Below the pieces are notes generated by a model that did not search any database, was not told the DNA's origin, and saw only the letters and a program-made list of their open reading frames with translations. 12,190 nucleotides of DNA from NCBI GenBank assembly GCA_001822215.1, contig MHQD01000002.1, positions 1 through 12,190 of the forward strand. The letters run 5' to 3'. Source of the DNA: Candidatus Sungbacteria bacterium RIFCSPHIGHO2_01_FULL_50_25. GTDB lineage: Bacteria > Patescibacteriota > Minisyncoccia > Sungbacterales > HO2-52-23. How positions within the stretch are numbered: position 1 is the stretch's first letter; every line of letters begins with the position of its first letter. Of the stretch, positions 5,795 through 12,037 are shown piece by piece. Position numbers and translations under genes: made by a program.

Positions 5795-7936
5795 CTACTC
5801 TTTTGCGAGCGAACGTCTGCCGAGAAACACCGCGTTTACCGCGACAATCACGGTCGAAAGCGACATGAATACCGCGGCAATGGCGGGATCGAGAAGAATT
5901 CCTTTTGACGCGAGAACCCCCGCGGCTATGGGAAGCGCTACGATATTATACCCGGTCGCCCAAAAGAGATTTTGAATCATTTTTGCATACGTCATCCGGG
6001 AAAGACGGATAATCTTCACGATGTCCCGAGGGTCGCTCCGCACCAAAATGATGCCGGCGGATTCAATAGCGACATTCGTGCCCGCGCCGATCGCAATGCC
6101 GACGTCTGCCTGCATGAGCGCAGGCGCGTCGTTCACGCCGTCTCCGACCATCGCGACTTTTTCTCCCTTTGACTGAAGAAGCTTCACTTTTTCAGATTTT
6201 TCGTGCGGCAGAACTTTTGCAAAATATTCATCCACCCCGAGCTCCCCGGAAACCCACTTTGCGACGTCTTCGGAATCGCCGGTTACCATGGCAATTTTTA
6301 CGCCAAGCGCTTTGAGATCTCTGATGGCCTCGCGCGATTCTTCGCGGATTTGATCGGCAAGCGCAATACTCCCGACAAACTCGCCCCCAAAAACGACATA
6401 AATTACCGTCTTGCCTTGCCGCGAAAGACTGTCGACTCGGGCCTTACATTCCGGCGCCAACTGAATCGCGAACTCGCCAAGCAACCTTTCATTGCCGACC
6501 AAAACTTCTCTGCCGTTGATCACGCCTTTGATGCCGCCCGCCGCGATACGCTCGATATTTTTCGCTTCGGCAAGTTCAAGCTTGCGTTTCCGCGCCTCCG
6601 CGGCCATAGCGCGCGCAAGCGGATGCTCCGAATGAAGATTTATTGAAGCGGCTATCTCGAGCACTTCTGTCTCGCTTCTGCCGCTTTTAGGAATAATAAC
6701 GTCCACCCCGAATTCACCTTTCGTAAGCGTCCCTGTCTTATCAAACAAAACAACGCTCACATTCCGGGCGGCTTCAAGAGAAAGGCGCCTGCGGATCAAA
6801 AGGCCGTTTCGCGCGGCCATTGTAGTAGAAATGGAAGCTACCAACGGAATGGCGAGGCCAAGCGCATGGGGGCAGGCGATCACAAGCACCGCGACAAGCC
6901 GCTCAATGGAAAAAACAATTCCGGCTCCCAGAAAAAGCCACGCCGCAAACGTAATGCCTCCCGCGAGAACCGCGAGCACCGTAAGATAGAACGCGGCGCG
7001 GTCAGAAAGCATCTGGAGCCGCGATTTAGACGCCTCTGCTTCTGCGACAAGCCGCATCACGCCGGCAAGAAACGTATGCTCGCCGATTTTTGTTACTTCT
7101 ATCTTGAGGCTTCCGTCCCCATTTATTGATCCGGCTATGACCTCGCTATCAACAATTTTCGAAACGGGTTTTGATTCTCCCGTGATAATGGATTCGTTGA
7201 GTTCCGAACGGCCTTCGGCAACGCGCCCGTCAGCCGGCACTTTACCGCCGGGTTTTACCAGTACGATATCTCCAACCACAAGATCCGCGAGCGGAATTAT
7301 CTGTGCCGTATTGCCGCGCATGACTTCCGCGGTATCGGGAAGCAATTTCGCAAGCTCCTTGAGAGCCCCTTTTGCGCCTTGAACTGCGCGCATCTCGATC
7401 CAATGGCCTAAAAGCATCACCGCGATAAGCGTCGCAAGCTCCCAAAACAAATTGTGCAAAGACCCCCGAAGCGTTTGGAACACGCTAAATGAGTAGGCCG
7501 CGGTAATCGCAAGCGCAATTAACGTCATCATTCCGGGAAGCCGCGCTTTCAGTTCCCGATACGAACTTGTAAGAAATATCCATCCTCCGTAAAAAAAGAT
7601 GACAGAGCCGAGGACGAACACGAGATGCCCTGCATATGGAAATTGCGGCAATCGGAATCCAAAGACGATCTCGAATATCTCCGAGTATCCGAGTATGGGA
7701 AGCGTAAGGATGAGAACGACCCAAAACTTTTTGAGAAACGCCTCGGTATGATGACCGGCGTGCTTATCGTGCTCCTCACGGCCTGCTATTTTTGTTTTTT
7801 GCTTTGCCGGGACAAGATTCATGCCGCATTCGGAACACATGCCCGGCTTCTCCTGCCGTATCTCCGGATGCATCGGGCAGGTATAGACCGCCTCGCGCGC
7901 TCCTTCGATATGCGCATTGTGATTATGGTGATTCAT
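5795..7936 (-). CDS. copB: CopB-type copper/silver-exporting P-type ATPase
   Basis: P1B ATPase, 713 residues from this ATG. A His-rich start (MNHHNHNAH) precedes a heavy-metal binding domain YTCPMHPEI...CSEC (about 18-37). Further on are TGES (252), the membrane metal site CPH (355-357), the phosphorylated Asp in DKTGT (399), the HP motif in HSEHP (438-439) and GDGVNDAP (598). Late helices carry GYN and MSLSTVIVAVNA. CPH instead of CPC marks the CopB (P1B-3) subgroup, which exports Cu(I)/Cu(II) or Ag from the cytoplasm using ATP. The ATG at 7936 comes one base after the stop of the previous gene and keeps the whole metal-binding head. An in-frame ATG at 7984 would add 16 residues but overlaps that gene by 47 bases; neither start has a clear Shine-Dalgarno. 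It is the last gene of the metal/thiol operon. No copper-sensing regulator is seen in the window. Confidence 0.95.
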   Translation of the reverse strand: MNHHNHNAHIEGAREAVYTCPMHPEIRQEKPGMCSECGMNLVPAKQKTKIAGREEHDKHAGHHTEAFLKKFWVVLILTLPILGYSEIFEIVFGFRLPQFPYAGHLVFVLGSVIFFYGGWIFLTSSYRELKARLPGMMTLIALAITAAYSFSVFQTLRGSLHNLFWELATLIAVMLLGHWIEMRAVQGAKGALKELAKLLPDTAEVMRGNTAQIIPLADLVVGDIVLVKPGGKVPADGRVAEGRSELNESIITGESKPVSKIVDSEVIAGSINGDGSLKIEVTKIGEHTFLAGVMRLVAEAEASKSRLQMLSDRAAFYLTVLAVLAGGITFAAWLFLGAGIVFSIERLVAVLVIACPHALGLAIPLVASISTTMAARNGLLIRRRLSLEAARNVSVVLFDKTGTLTKGEFGVDVIIPKSGRSETEVLEIAASINLHSEHPLARAMAAEARKRKLELAEAKNIERIAAGGIKGVINGREVLVGNERLLGEFAIQLAPECKARVDSLSRQGKTVIYVVFGGEFVGSIALADQIREESREAIRDLKALGVKIAMVTGDSEDVAKWVSGELGVDEYFAKVLPHEKSEKVKLLQSKGEKVAMVGDGVNDAPALMQADVGIAIGAGTNVAIESAGIILVRSDPRDIVKIIRLSRMTYAKMIQNLFWATGYNIVALPIAAGVLASKGILLDPAIAAVFMSLSTVIVAVNAVFLGRRSLAKE

Positions 7937-7937
7937 A

Positions 7938-8405
7938 TTATCGTATGTCCCATTTGAATAGCCGTTCGGGAACTCCGCCGACATCTTTTATTTTTAATTC
8001 CACATACGCCGGCGCGGGATTCGGCGCATTAAAGAGAAGCGCTCCTTCACGGTGGTGGCCTCCCGATCCAGGGCCTTGCCATGCAATCGGCCGCGAGACA
8101 CTGCCGCTGTCATCAACAATAAATGCGGCTTGCATCGGATCAAAATCCAAACTCCCTGAATGAGTGGTGAAAATAACATTGAATTTCCATTGGCTCGCGG
8201 CGGGCCCGAACTCGACAGGAGTAATTTCAATCGTAACCGGCGGCACTTCACTGATTTTCGTTTCCCATTGTTTTTGTTCAACCTCGCTCTTCTGCTCTTC
8301 GGATTGCTCTCCGTTTTTCACGGACTCTCCCTTTCCGGTAAAAACCATGAAATAAGTCAAAAACACCGCAGCCAAAAGAATGCCCATAGACAGCAGATAC
8401 TTCAT
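7938..8405 (-). CDS. Membrane-anchored or secreted protein with GGHHREG motif, unknown function
   Basis: A 155-residue protein. An N-terminal hydrophobic segment (residues 4-22) acts as signal or anchor; a charged Glu/Lys/Gln linker (27-50) follows, then a soluble domain of about 100 residues. The domain shows alternating beta-strand patterns (VTIEITPVEF, WKFNVIFTTHSGSLDFD, AAFIVDD) and the segment IAWQGPGSGGHHREGALLF (107-125), ending VGGVPERLFKWDIR. I know of similar GGHHR-containing domains near redox and copper genes but no assigned function. His82, His117 and His118 are candidate metal ligands in a CopC-like or cupredoxin-like beta sandwich; this is inference. Its ATG overlaps the stop of the previous gene (ATGA, 8405-8402) and its stop abuts the copB start, so it may handle copper outside the membrane for the ATPase. 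Confidence 0.75.
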   Translation of the reverse strand: MKYLLSMGILLAAVFLTYFMVFTGKGESVKNGEQSEEQKSEVEQKQWETKISEVPPVTIEITPVEFGPAASQWKFNVIFTTHSGSLDFDPMQAAFIVDDSGSVSRPIAWQGPGSGGHHREGALLFNAPNPAPAYVELKIKDVGGVPERLFKWDIR

Positions 8406-8848
8406 AGAGATAAACGCCGAAATGAAAAAATCCTATGCGCCATATACGCGATCCCTCCGAGATTAAACAAGAGTCCGACCCAAAAAAGCTCTCGCTGATA
8501 CTGGGTGACAAATGTGACAACTCCCGCAACGCCGAGAATCGGAAGAAGATTTGCGAGGTAGTGAGTGCAGCAGGAAATCATTGTTGCGGTTGACGTCGTC
8601 GCGGTCAGGCCCAGAATCTTGCCGCTTCCTTGTCCTCCTTTGATAAGTTCTTTCAGGTATGTATAGAGGCCGATCTGAATCCCGAAGCCGACTGCAAGAC
8701 TCACGATGAAATACCAAAAGGAGGTAAACTCGTTTTGCGCGAAACTCCAGCCGGAGACGAGCGTAAGCACCCCAAAATACACGCCGAGCAGAATTGCGCT
8801 TGCCGCTATTCCGTACAAAAAAGATCGCAAGTAGATTGTATCAGACAT
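8402..8848 (-). CDS. Four-helix membrane protein with CCTHY motif
   Basis: A 148-residue integral membrane protein. Hydrophobic segments lie at about 10-32, 44-65, 84-114 and 119-138. The third begins with TATTSTATMISCCTHYLANL, placing Cys93, Cys94 and His96 in or next to the membrane; a short Gly-rich loop GGQGSG (71-76) precedes it. A Cys-Cys pair in a helix recalls small mercury transporters such as MerT, but the remaining sequence does not match them, so I name no family. A possible Shine-Dalgarno GGGGA lies 9 bases before ATG. The gene starts 5 bases after the stop of the DUF5676-like gene and shares ATGA with the next gene. A role in binding or moving Cu(I), or in thiol redox chemistry, is suggested only by the motif and the neighbouring copB. 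Confidence 0.75.
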   Translation of the reverse strand: MSDTIYLRSFLYGIAASAILLGVYFGVLTLVSGWSFAQNEFTSFWYFIVSLAVGFGIQIGLYTYLKELIKGGQGSGKILGLTATTSTATMISCCTHYLANLLPILGVAGVVTFVTQYQRELFWVGLLFNLGGIAYMAHRIFSFRRLSL

Positions 8849-8853
8849 GCTGT

Positions 8854-9120
8854 TTATTCCCCGACCAGGCTGGAGTTATGCATCCAAACGAAATAAGAGG
8901 CGAAAGCCCAAGCGAATGCGAACACATAGACTGCGCCAAGAACAACGCTTCCGAAACTTATCCACGCAAACCCGGGGAGTGTCTCAAAGAGTTCGTGATG
9001 CAGTTCGATGCCTTTCGCGCTCCGAAGCGGCAACAGTCCGCCTGCAAGGCAGATGCCGTAGGCAACCTCTGCGCCAAGCGCGCACTTCCAACCATATTTC
9101 TTGAGTGATAATTTCCTCAT
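8854..9120 (-). CDS. Small two-helix membrane protein, DUF5676-like
   Basis: An 88-residue protein with a basic N-terminus (MRKLSLKKYGWK), a first hydrophobic helix (about 13-32), a short loop HHELFETLPGFAWISFGS, and a second helix (about 57-80). The LPGFAWISFGSVVLGAVYVF stretch resembles the core of DUF5676 proteins (LPGFTW...GSFLLG), short membrane proteins often found near copper genes. The match is from memory of the pattern and is moderate. No Cys is present besides Cys13 and Cys24; His41-His42 lie in the loop. GGAG lies 12 bases before ATG. The 64-base gap upstream is AT-rich and contains TATATT/TATATA strings that might serve as a -10, but there is no convincing -35. Confidence 0.62.
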   Translation of the reverse strand: MRKLSLKKYGWKCALGAEVAYGICLAGGLLPLRSAKGIELHHELFETLPGFAWISFGSVVLGAVYVFAFAWAFASYFVWMHNSSLVGE

Positions 9121-9184
9121 ATATTTATCATTCTCCGGTTACATATATAATATACATTCGATTGCGACCTTTCTTTAGGATACT

Positions 9185-10168
9185 TTATATTCCACAACCG
9201 CTTCCGCTTTCTTGCTGATTTTGCGGCTGGGGCGCGGCCTCAATCCCGCAGCCAGATCCCTGGGACTGTCTTTTTTCATCAACACTTTCGAGAACGCGGC
9301 GGTATCCGGAAATACTTGAGAAACCCGCGCCCAGAATTTCTTTCGGGTCTGTGTCTTGCCAGTCAACGCCTTTCGCGCTCAAATATTGAGCGATAGTGAG
9401 ATAGGTATCCGGAAACCAGTATGAATTCACTTTGAGAGCCGCGCGATACATTTCCTCTTCAGAAACGCCTTGGGACGCCATGAGCTCCAAAAGCCCGAGC
9501 ATCGCCATGCCGTGATTGCAATCAGGAAAATAGGTCGAATTGCCGCAGCAGGGCCGGAAAATATTTTTGCTCACGCGCTCGACTTTTTCCTGCTCTTGGA
9601 GCGTTAAAACCATAAATTGATGGCGGCTGTAGTGATCCATGGCGCTTCCCTCTGCAAGTGTCCACCCCGCGGTCGAAGCGAAATTCTCCGTGCCGCCGTA
9701 GCGCGCGTCAGCCATGGGCCCACTTTCCAAAATCCTGTTTTTGTTGCCGAGCCCAAGCGCCCAAAAGAGATTCAGCCACATACCCGAATTCTCCTGCGTC
9801 ATCACTACAGCGCTATCGCGGGCGCGCTCAAAAATATCTTCCTCTTCTCCAAGGCCGCCCCGGCCGCGATAGAGCGCTCGGAATGCATCAGCATCGACTA
9901 CGCCCGCACGCGCCATTTCAATCCCCAACTCTCCAAAACTTACCGGAAGGAGAACTCCGCGCGCGGGCAAAACTTTTTCTGCGAGATCACTGGCCGGTGC
10001 AGCGGGCGGTGATTTTGCGATCCGTTCCGCGCCGATTCGCGCGCCGAATGAATAAACAACCGAAGAAATAACGAGCGCTGACGCCACGATAGCGCTTGAG
10101 ACAACAAGCTGCCATTCTTTTGATTTAGACGGCGATTCTTTGTGATCATCATTCCATAAATGTTCCAT
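9185..10168 (-). CDS. Membrane-anchored protein with CC/DCNH motifs and duplicated GSGCGI tail
   Basis: A 327-residue protein with a cytoplasmic N-terminus, one membrane helix (about 20-42), a Pro/Ala linker (52-62) and an external domain. Distinct segments are LPVSFGELGIEMARAGVVD (74-92), GMWLNLFWALGLGNKN (129-144), FASTAGWTLAEGSAMDHYS (163-181) and NIFRPCCGNSTYFPDCNHGM (202-221). A helical part with MLGLLELMASQGVSEEEMY follows. The tail holds GSGCGI at 304-309 and again at 322-327, the very C-terminus. Cys207, Cys208, Cys217, His219, Cys307 and Cys325 form an obvious set of metal or thiol ligands. I recognise the pattern as recurrent in environmental bacterial genomes but know no function. 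Neighbouring CcdA and CopB suggest a thiol-redox or Cu-binding role at the outer face. ATG at 10168 is the first start and gives a normal anchor; no Shine-Dalgarno is visible. Confidence 0.8.
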   Translation of the reverse strand: MEHLWNDDHKESPSKSKEWQLVVSSAIVASALVISSVVYSFGARIGAERIAKSPPAAPASDLAEKVLPARGVLLPVSFGELGIEMARAGVVDADAFRALYRGRGGLGEEEDIFERARDSAVVMTQENSGMWLNLFWALGLGNKNRILESGPMADARYGGTENFASTAGWTLAEGSAMDHYSRHQFMVLTLQEQEKVERVSKNIFRPCCGNSTYFPDCNHGMAMLGLLELMASQGVSEEEMYRAALKVNSYWFPDTYLTIAQYLSAKGVDWQDTDPKEILGAGFSSISGYRRVLESVDEKRQSQGSGCGIEAAPQPQNQQESGSGCGI

Positions 10169-10194
10169 GATTTTTATACGCTGATACGGATAAA

Positions 10195-10206
10195 ATCCGC
10201 GCGGAT
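10195..10206. repeat. Perfect 12-base palindrome in intergenic gap
   Basis: ATCCGCGCGGAT is its own reverse complement and lies in the 51-base gap between two operon genes, about 27 bases upstream of the ATG at 10168. Flanking bases repeat the GGAT/ATCC theme (CGGATAAAATCC before, GCGGAT after). It could be an operator, an intergenic repeat remnant or a small mRNA hairpin; the sequence alone does not decide. Confidence 0.4.
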
Positions 10207-10219
10207 AGCGGATGCCACC

Positions 10220-10693
10220 CTAACAGCAATCCTTTAACTTCTTTTTTAATTCTTCGACTTTCCACTTCTCTTTGTTTTGCGGCTCATCACCCAACGCGCT
10301 GCCGCGCTTCAAGACAAAAAACCAGAACGCGAGAAATGCGAGAAATGCCGCCGAGAGTAAAACCCCCCATATCATTGAGGTAACCAAACTGTACACCATC
10401 GCAAACCCTGCTGGAATCGAAAGCGCTTTCCACAAAAACGGCGAAGCTGCGGCGGATAGCCGTTTTTCGAGTCCGTAAGCGATACCGACCGCTGACCCGC
10501 CCATAAGAATCGCCGTAATAATCTTCCAACTCTCTCCCGAAAAAACCCCGAGATACTCACTCACAAGCATCCAAAGCCACGTGCCGAAAACTCCGGCGCA
10601 GATCGGGCATACCGAAAAAGGGAAAAACTTTTTTGCGGCGCCCGCTACCGCCGTAATAACAGCGATTGAAGCGAGCGCATAAAGCAGTTCCAT
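10220..10693 (-). CDS. Membrane protein with CPICAG motif and C-terminal CC
   Basis: A 157-residue protein with hydrophobic segments at about 3-20, 28-50, 57-75, 90-108 and 110-128. The second starts with FFPFSVCPICAGVFGTWLW, placing a CxxC pair (Cys29, Cys32) at a membrane edge. The C-terminal 30 residues are charged and coiled (NKEKWKVEELKKKLKDCC), ending in Cys156-Cys157. CxxC at a membrane face next to CcdA suggests a thiol-disulphide partner or a soft-metal site. I do not recognise a named family; the CPIC is not in a thioredoxin fold. The gene starts two bases after the ccdA stop and is certainly in the same transcript. There is no Shine-Dalgarno before ATG, so coupled translation is likely. 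Confidence 0.72.
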   Translation of the reverse strand: MELLYALASIAVITAVAGAAKKFFPFSVCPICAGVFGTWLWMLVSEYLGVFSGESWKIITAILMGGSAVGIAYGLEKRLSAAASPFLWKALSIPAGFAMVYSLVTSMIWGVLLSAAFLAFLAFWFFVLKRGSALGDEPQNKEKWKVEELKKKLKDCC

Positions 10694-10695
10694 AG

Positions 10696-11481
10696 CTAGA
10701 AGAAAAGAAAAACAAATAATCCGAGAGTGATCATCGCAACCGCGGCTCCGAAACGCATGAGAGGCCTCTCATCTTTTTGCCACTTCCGAATTTTCTCAAG
10801 AAACGGGCCCGCGCTTGCAATAAGAAGCACGAGGAAAAGCGGCAGGATGAAGATGGCGTTATAGAGGAGAAGATACCCGAACCCTTTCACATAGGTCGCA
10901 CTGTCATGGAGAAGCCCGAGAATCATGAGATACGGCCCGCCGGTGCAGGGAAATTCGCAAAGCCCCACAAGCCCGCCGAGAACAAACACGGCAGGCGCAG
11001 ATCCCTTTTCCATGAGCGTTGCCATCGGGCGGTGGACAAAAGAAGGGATGCGGAATTTAATCGGGAATGAAGGAAAGAACTCATTGAGAAGATTTATTGC
11101 TCCAAACGCAACGAGAACCAGCGCCGCAACCTTGCCGACGAAATGCGGAGTATTGAAGAGATGGAGCGCTTGAAGAAGCCCGAGGCCGATCAGAATGTAT
11201 ACGAGGGAAATCCCCGCAATGAAACTCCCGCCGATACGAAGAATCTTTCCGCGTGTTGCGCCGAGCGCCGTAAGGAATGCGATGGTAAGAAGAAGCACCG
11301 AAAACGCGCATGGGTTGATGCTGTCGATCGCGGCCGAGACAATCACGAGCGGCAAGAGCCACGTTCCGTTATTTGAAATCTCCCACAGTATTTTTGAACC
11401 CGCGCCTCCGGCGCCGAGAAACGCCGCAAAACCGATTGCCGCCGCCGCAACTCCGATACCAAGTATAAATTTCTTATTCAT
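10696..11481 (-). CDS. ccdA: CcdA/DsbD-type transmembrane thiol electron transporter
   Basis: A 261-residue membrane protein of the CcdA family. The two redox Cys sit in the family contexts INPCAF (Cys58) and CEFPCTGGPY (Cys179, with an extra Cys175). About seven hydrophobic segments are visible (4-22, 42-70, 83-108, 115-133, 163-190, 198-222, 243-261); the first is an extra N-terminal helix compared with the usual six. CcdA passes electrons from cytoplasmic thioredoxin across the membrane to reduce external thiol proteins, for cytochrome c maturation or for metal and disulphide handling. No cytochrome c genes are present here, so the client is more likely one of the Cys-rich neighbours. The start ATG lies 5 bases after the DUF1573 gene. 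A weak basic patch (KIRKWQKDERP) precedes the last helix. Confidence 0.93.
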   Translation of the reverse strand: MNKKFILGIGVAAAAIGFAAFLGAGGAGSKILWEISNNGTWLLPLVIVSAAIDSINPCAFSVLLLTIAFLTALGATRGKILRIGGSFIAGISLVYILIGLGLLQALHLFNTPHFVGKVAALVLVAFGAINLLNEFFPSFPIKFRIPSFVHRPMATLMEKGSAPAVFVLGGLVGLCEFPCTGGPYLMILGLLHDSATYVKGFGYLLLYNAIFILPLFLVLLIASAGPFLEKIRKWQKDERPLMRFGAAVAMITLGLFVFLFF

Positions 11482-11486
11482 GGTTT

Positions 11487-11996
11487 TTACGGCGTGACAG
11501 TCGCGACAAATCTCAACTCGAACGGCTTTCGCTCGCCGGCTTTTTCTATGAAGATGACGCGCTCAACCCTCCCGAGTCCTGACGGGCCGTGCGCCGCAGG
11601 ATCAAAAACCACTTCGATTTCCGCTTTTTCGCCCGGCGCAAGCGATTCATTGATTGACGGAACAGACCCGTGTCCGGGCATGCCGAACGGTCCCGCGCGA
11701 ACATCACCGCGGATGAACGTTGCTTCGGTGCACATGCAAGAAGTAAATACCTTTGAGATTGCGACAGACCCCTCGCCTTTGTTCTGAATCGCAAACGTAT
11801 GCCGGACATTCCCCGCGGCCATTGAGATCGTGCCGAAGTCATATGCTTTCTCATCAGAATCAAGCGCGCCCTGGACGACCGCGTCTGCCGAATCTCCCGC
11901 TGTCACGCCGTTTTTATCATCGGGCCATGCAATCCAGCCGATGACTCCGAGCACGACAATCCCCACTACCAGAAAAACAAAGTTTTTTTTATTCAT
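11487..11996 (-). CDS. DUF1573 domain protein, membrane-anchored
   Basis: A 169-residue protein with an N-terminal signal-anchor (residues 5-24), a short acidic linker, and a DUF1573 domain. The domain starts at YDFGTISMAAGNVRHTFAIQ (52-71), continues through NKGEGSVAISKVFTSCMCTEA (72-92) and LAPGEKAEIEVVFDP (119-133), and ends in a final strand. This is the immunoglobulin-like ASPM/SPD-2/Hydin-type fold, exposed on the outer side. Cys87 and Cys89 (CMC) replace the usual single or paired Cys and may be a redox or metal site, which fits the adjacent CcdA. An insert (PFGMPGHGSVPSINES) lies between the Cys strand and the PGE motif. It is the first gene of the metal/thiol operon. No Shine-Dalgarno and no strong promoter are evident upstream. 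Confidence 0.9.
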   Translation of the reverse strand: MNKKNFVFLVVGIVVLGVIGWIAWPDDKNGVTAGDSADAVVQGALDSDEKAYDFGTISMAAGNVRHTFAIQNKGEGSVAISKVFTSCMCTEATFIRGDVRAGPFGMPGHGSVPSINESLAPGEKAEIEVVFDPAAHGPSGLGRVERVIFIEKAGERKPFELRFVATVTP

Positions 11997-12037
11997 GAAT
12001 GCTTATCAATAGTTAGAAAAAAAATAAATAACCCTCG

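Noticed and set aside
5795..7936. Calling the ATPase CopA or a Zn/Cd exporter
   Set aside because: The membrane site is CPH, not CPC, and the head is a heavy-metal-binding CPMHP domain with His-rich flanks, which fits the CopB subgroup.
8402..8848. MerT/MerF mercury transporter
   Set aside because: Only the Cys-Cys pair in a helix is shared. Helix layout and surrounding residues do not match, and no merA, merP or merR is present.
9175..9366. Short minus-strand frame overlapping the end of the 327-residue protein
   Set aside because: It is in another frame of a gene whose own C-terminal motif is clearly maintained.
10696..11481. Cytochrome c maturation locus
   Set aside because: CcdA alone is present. 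No CXXCH haem proteins, ResB/C or Ccm genes appear in the window.
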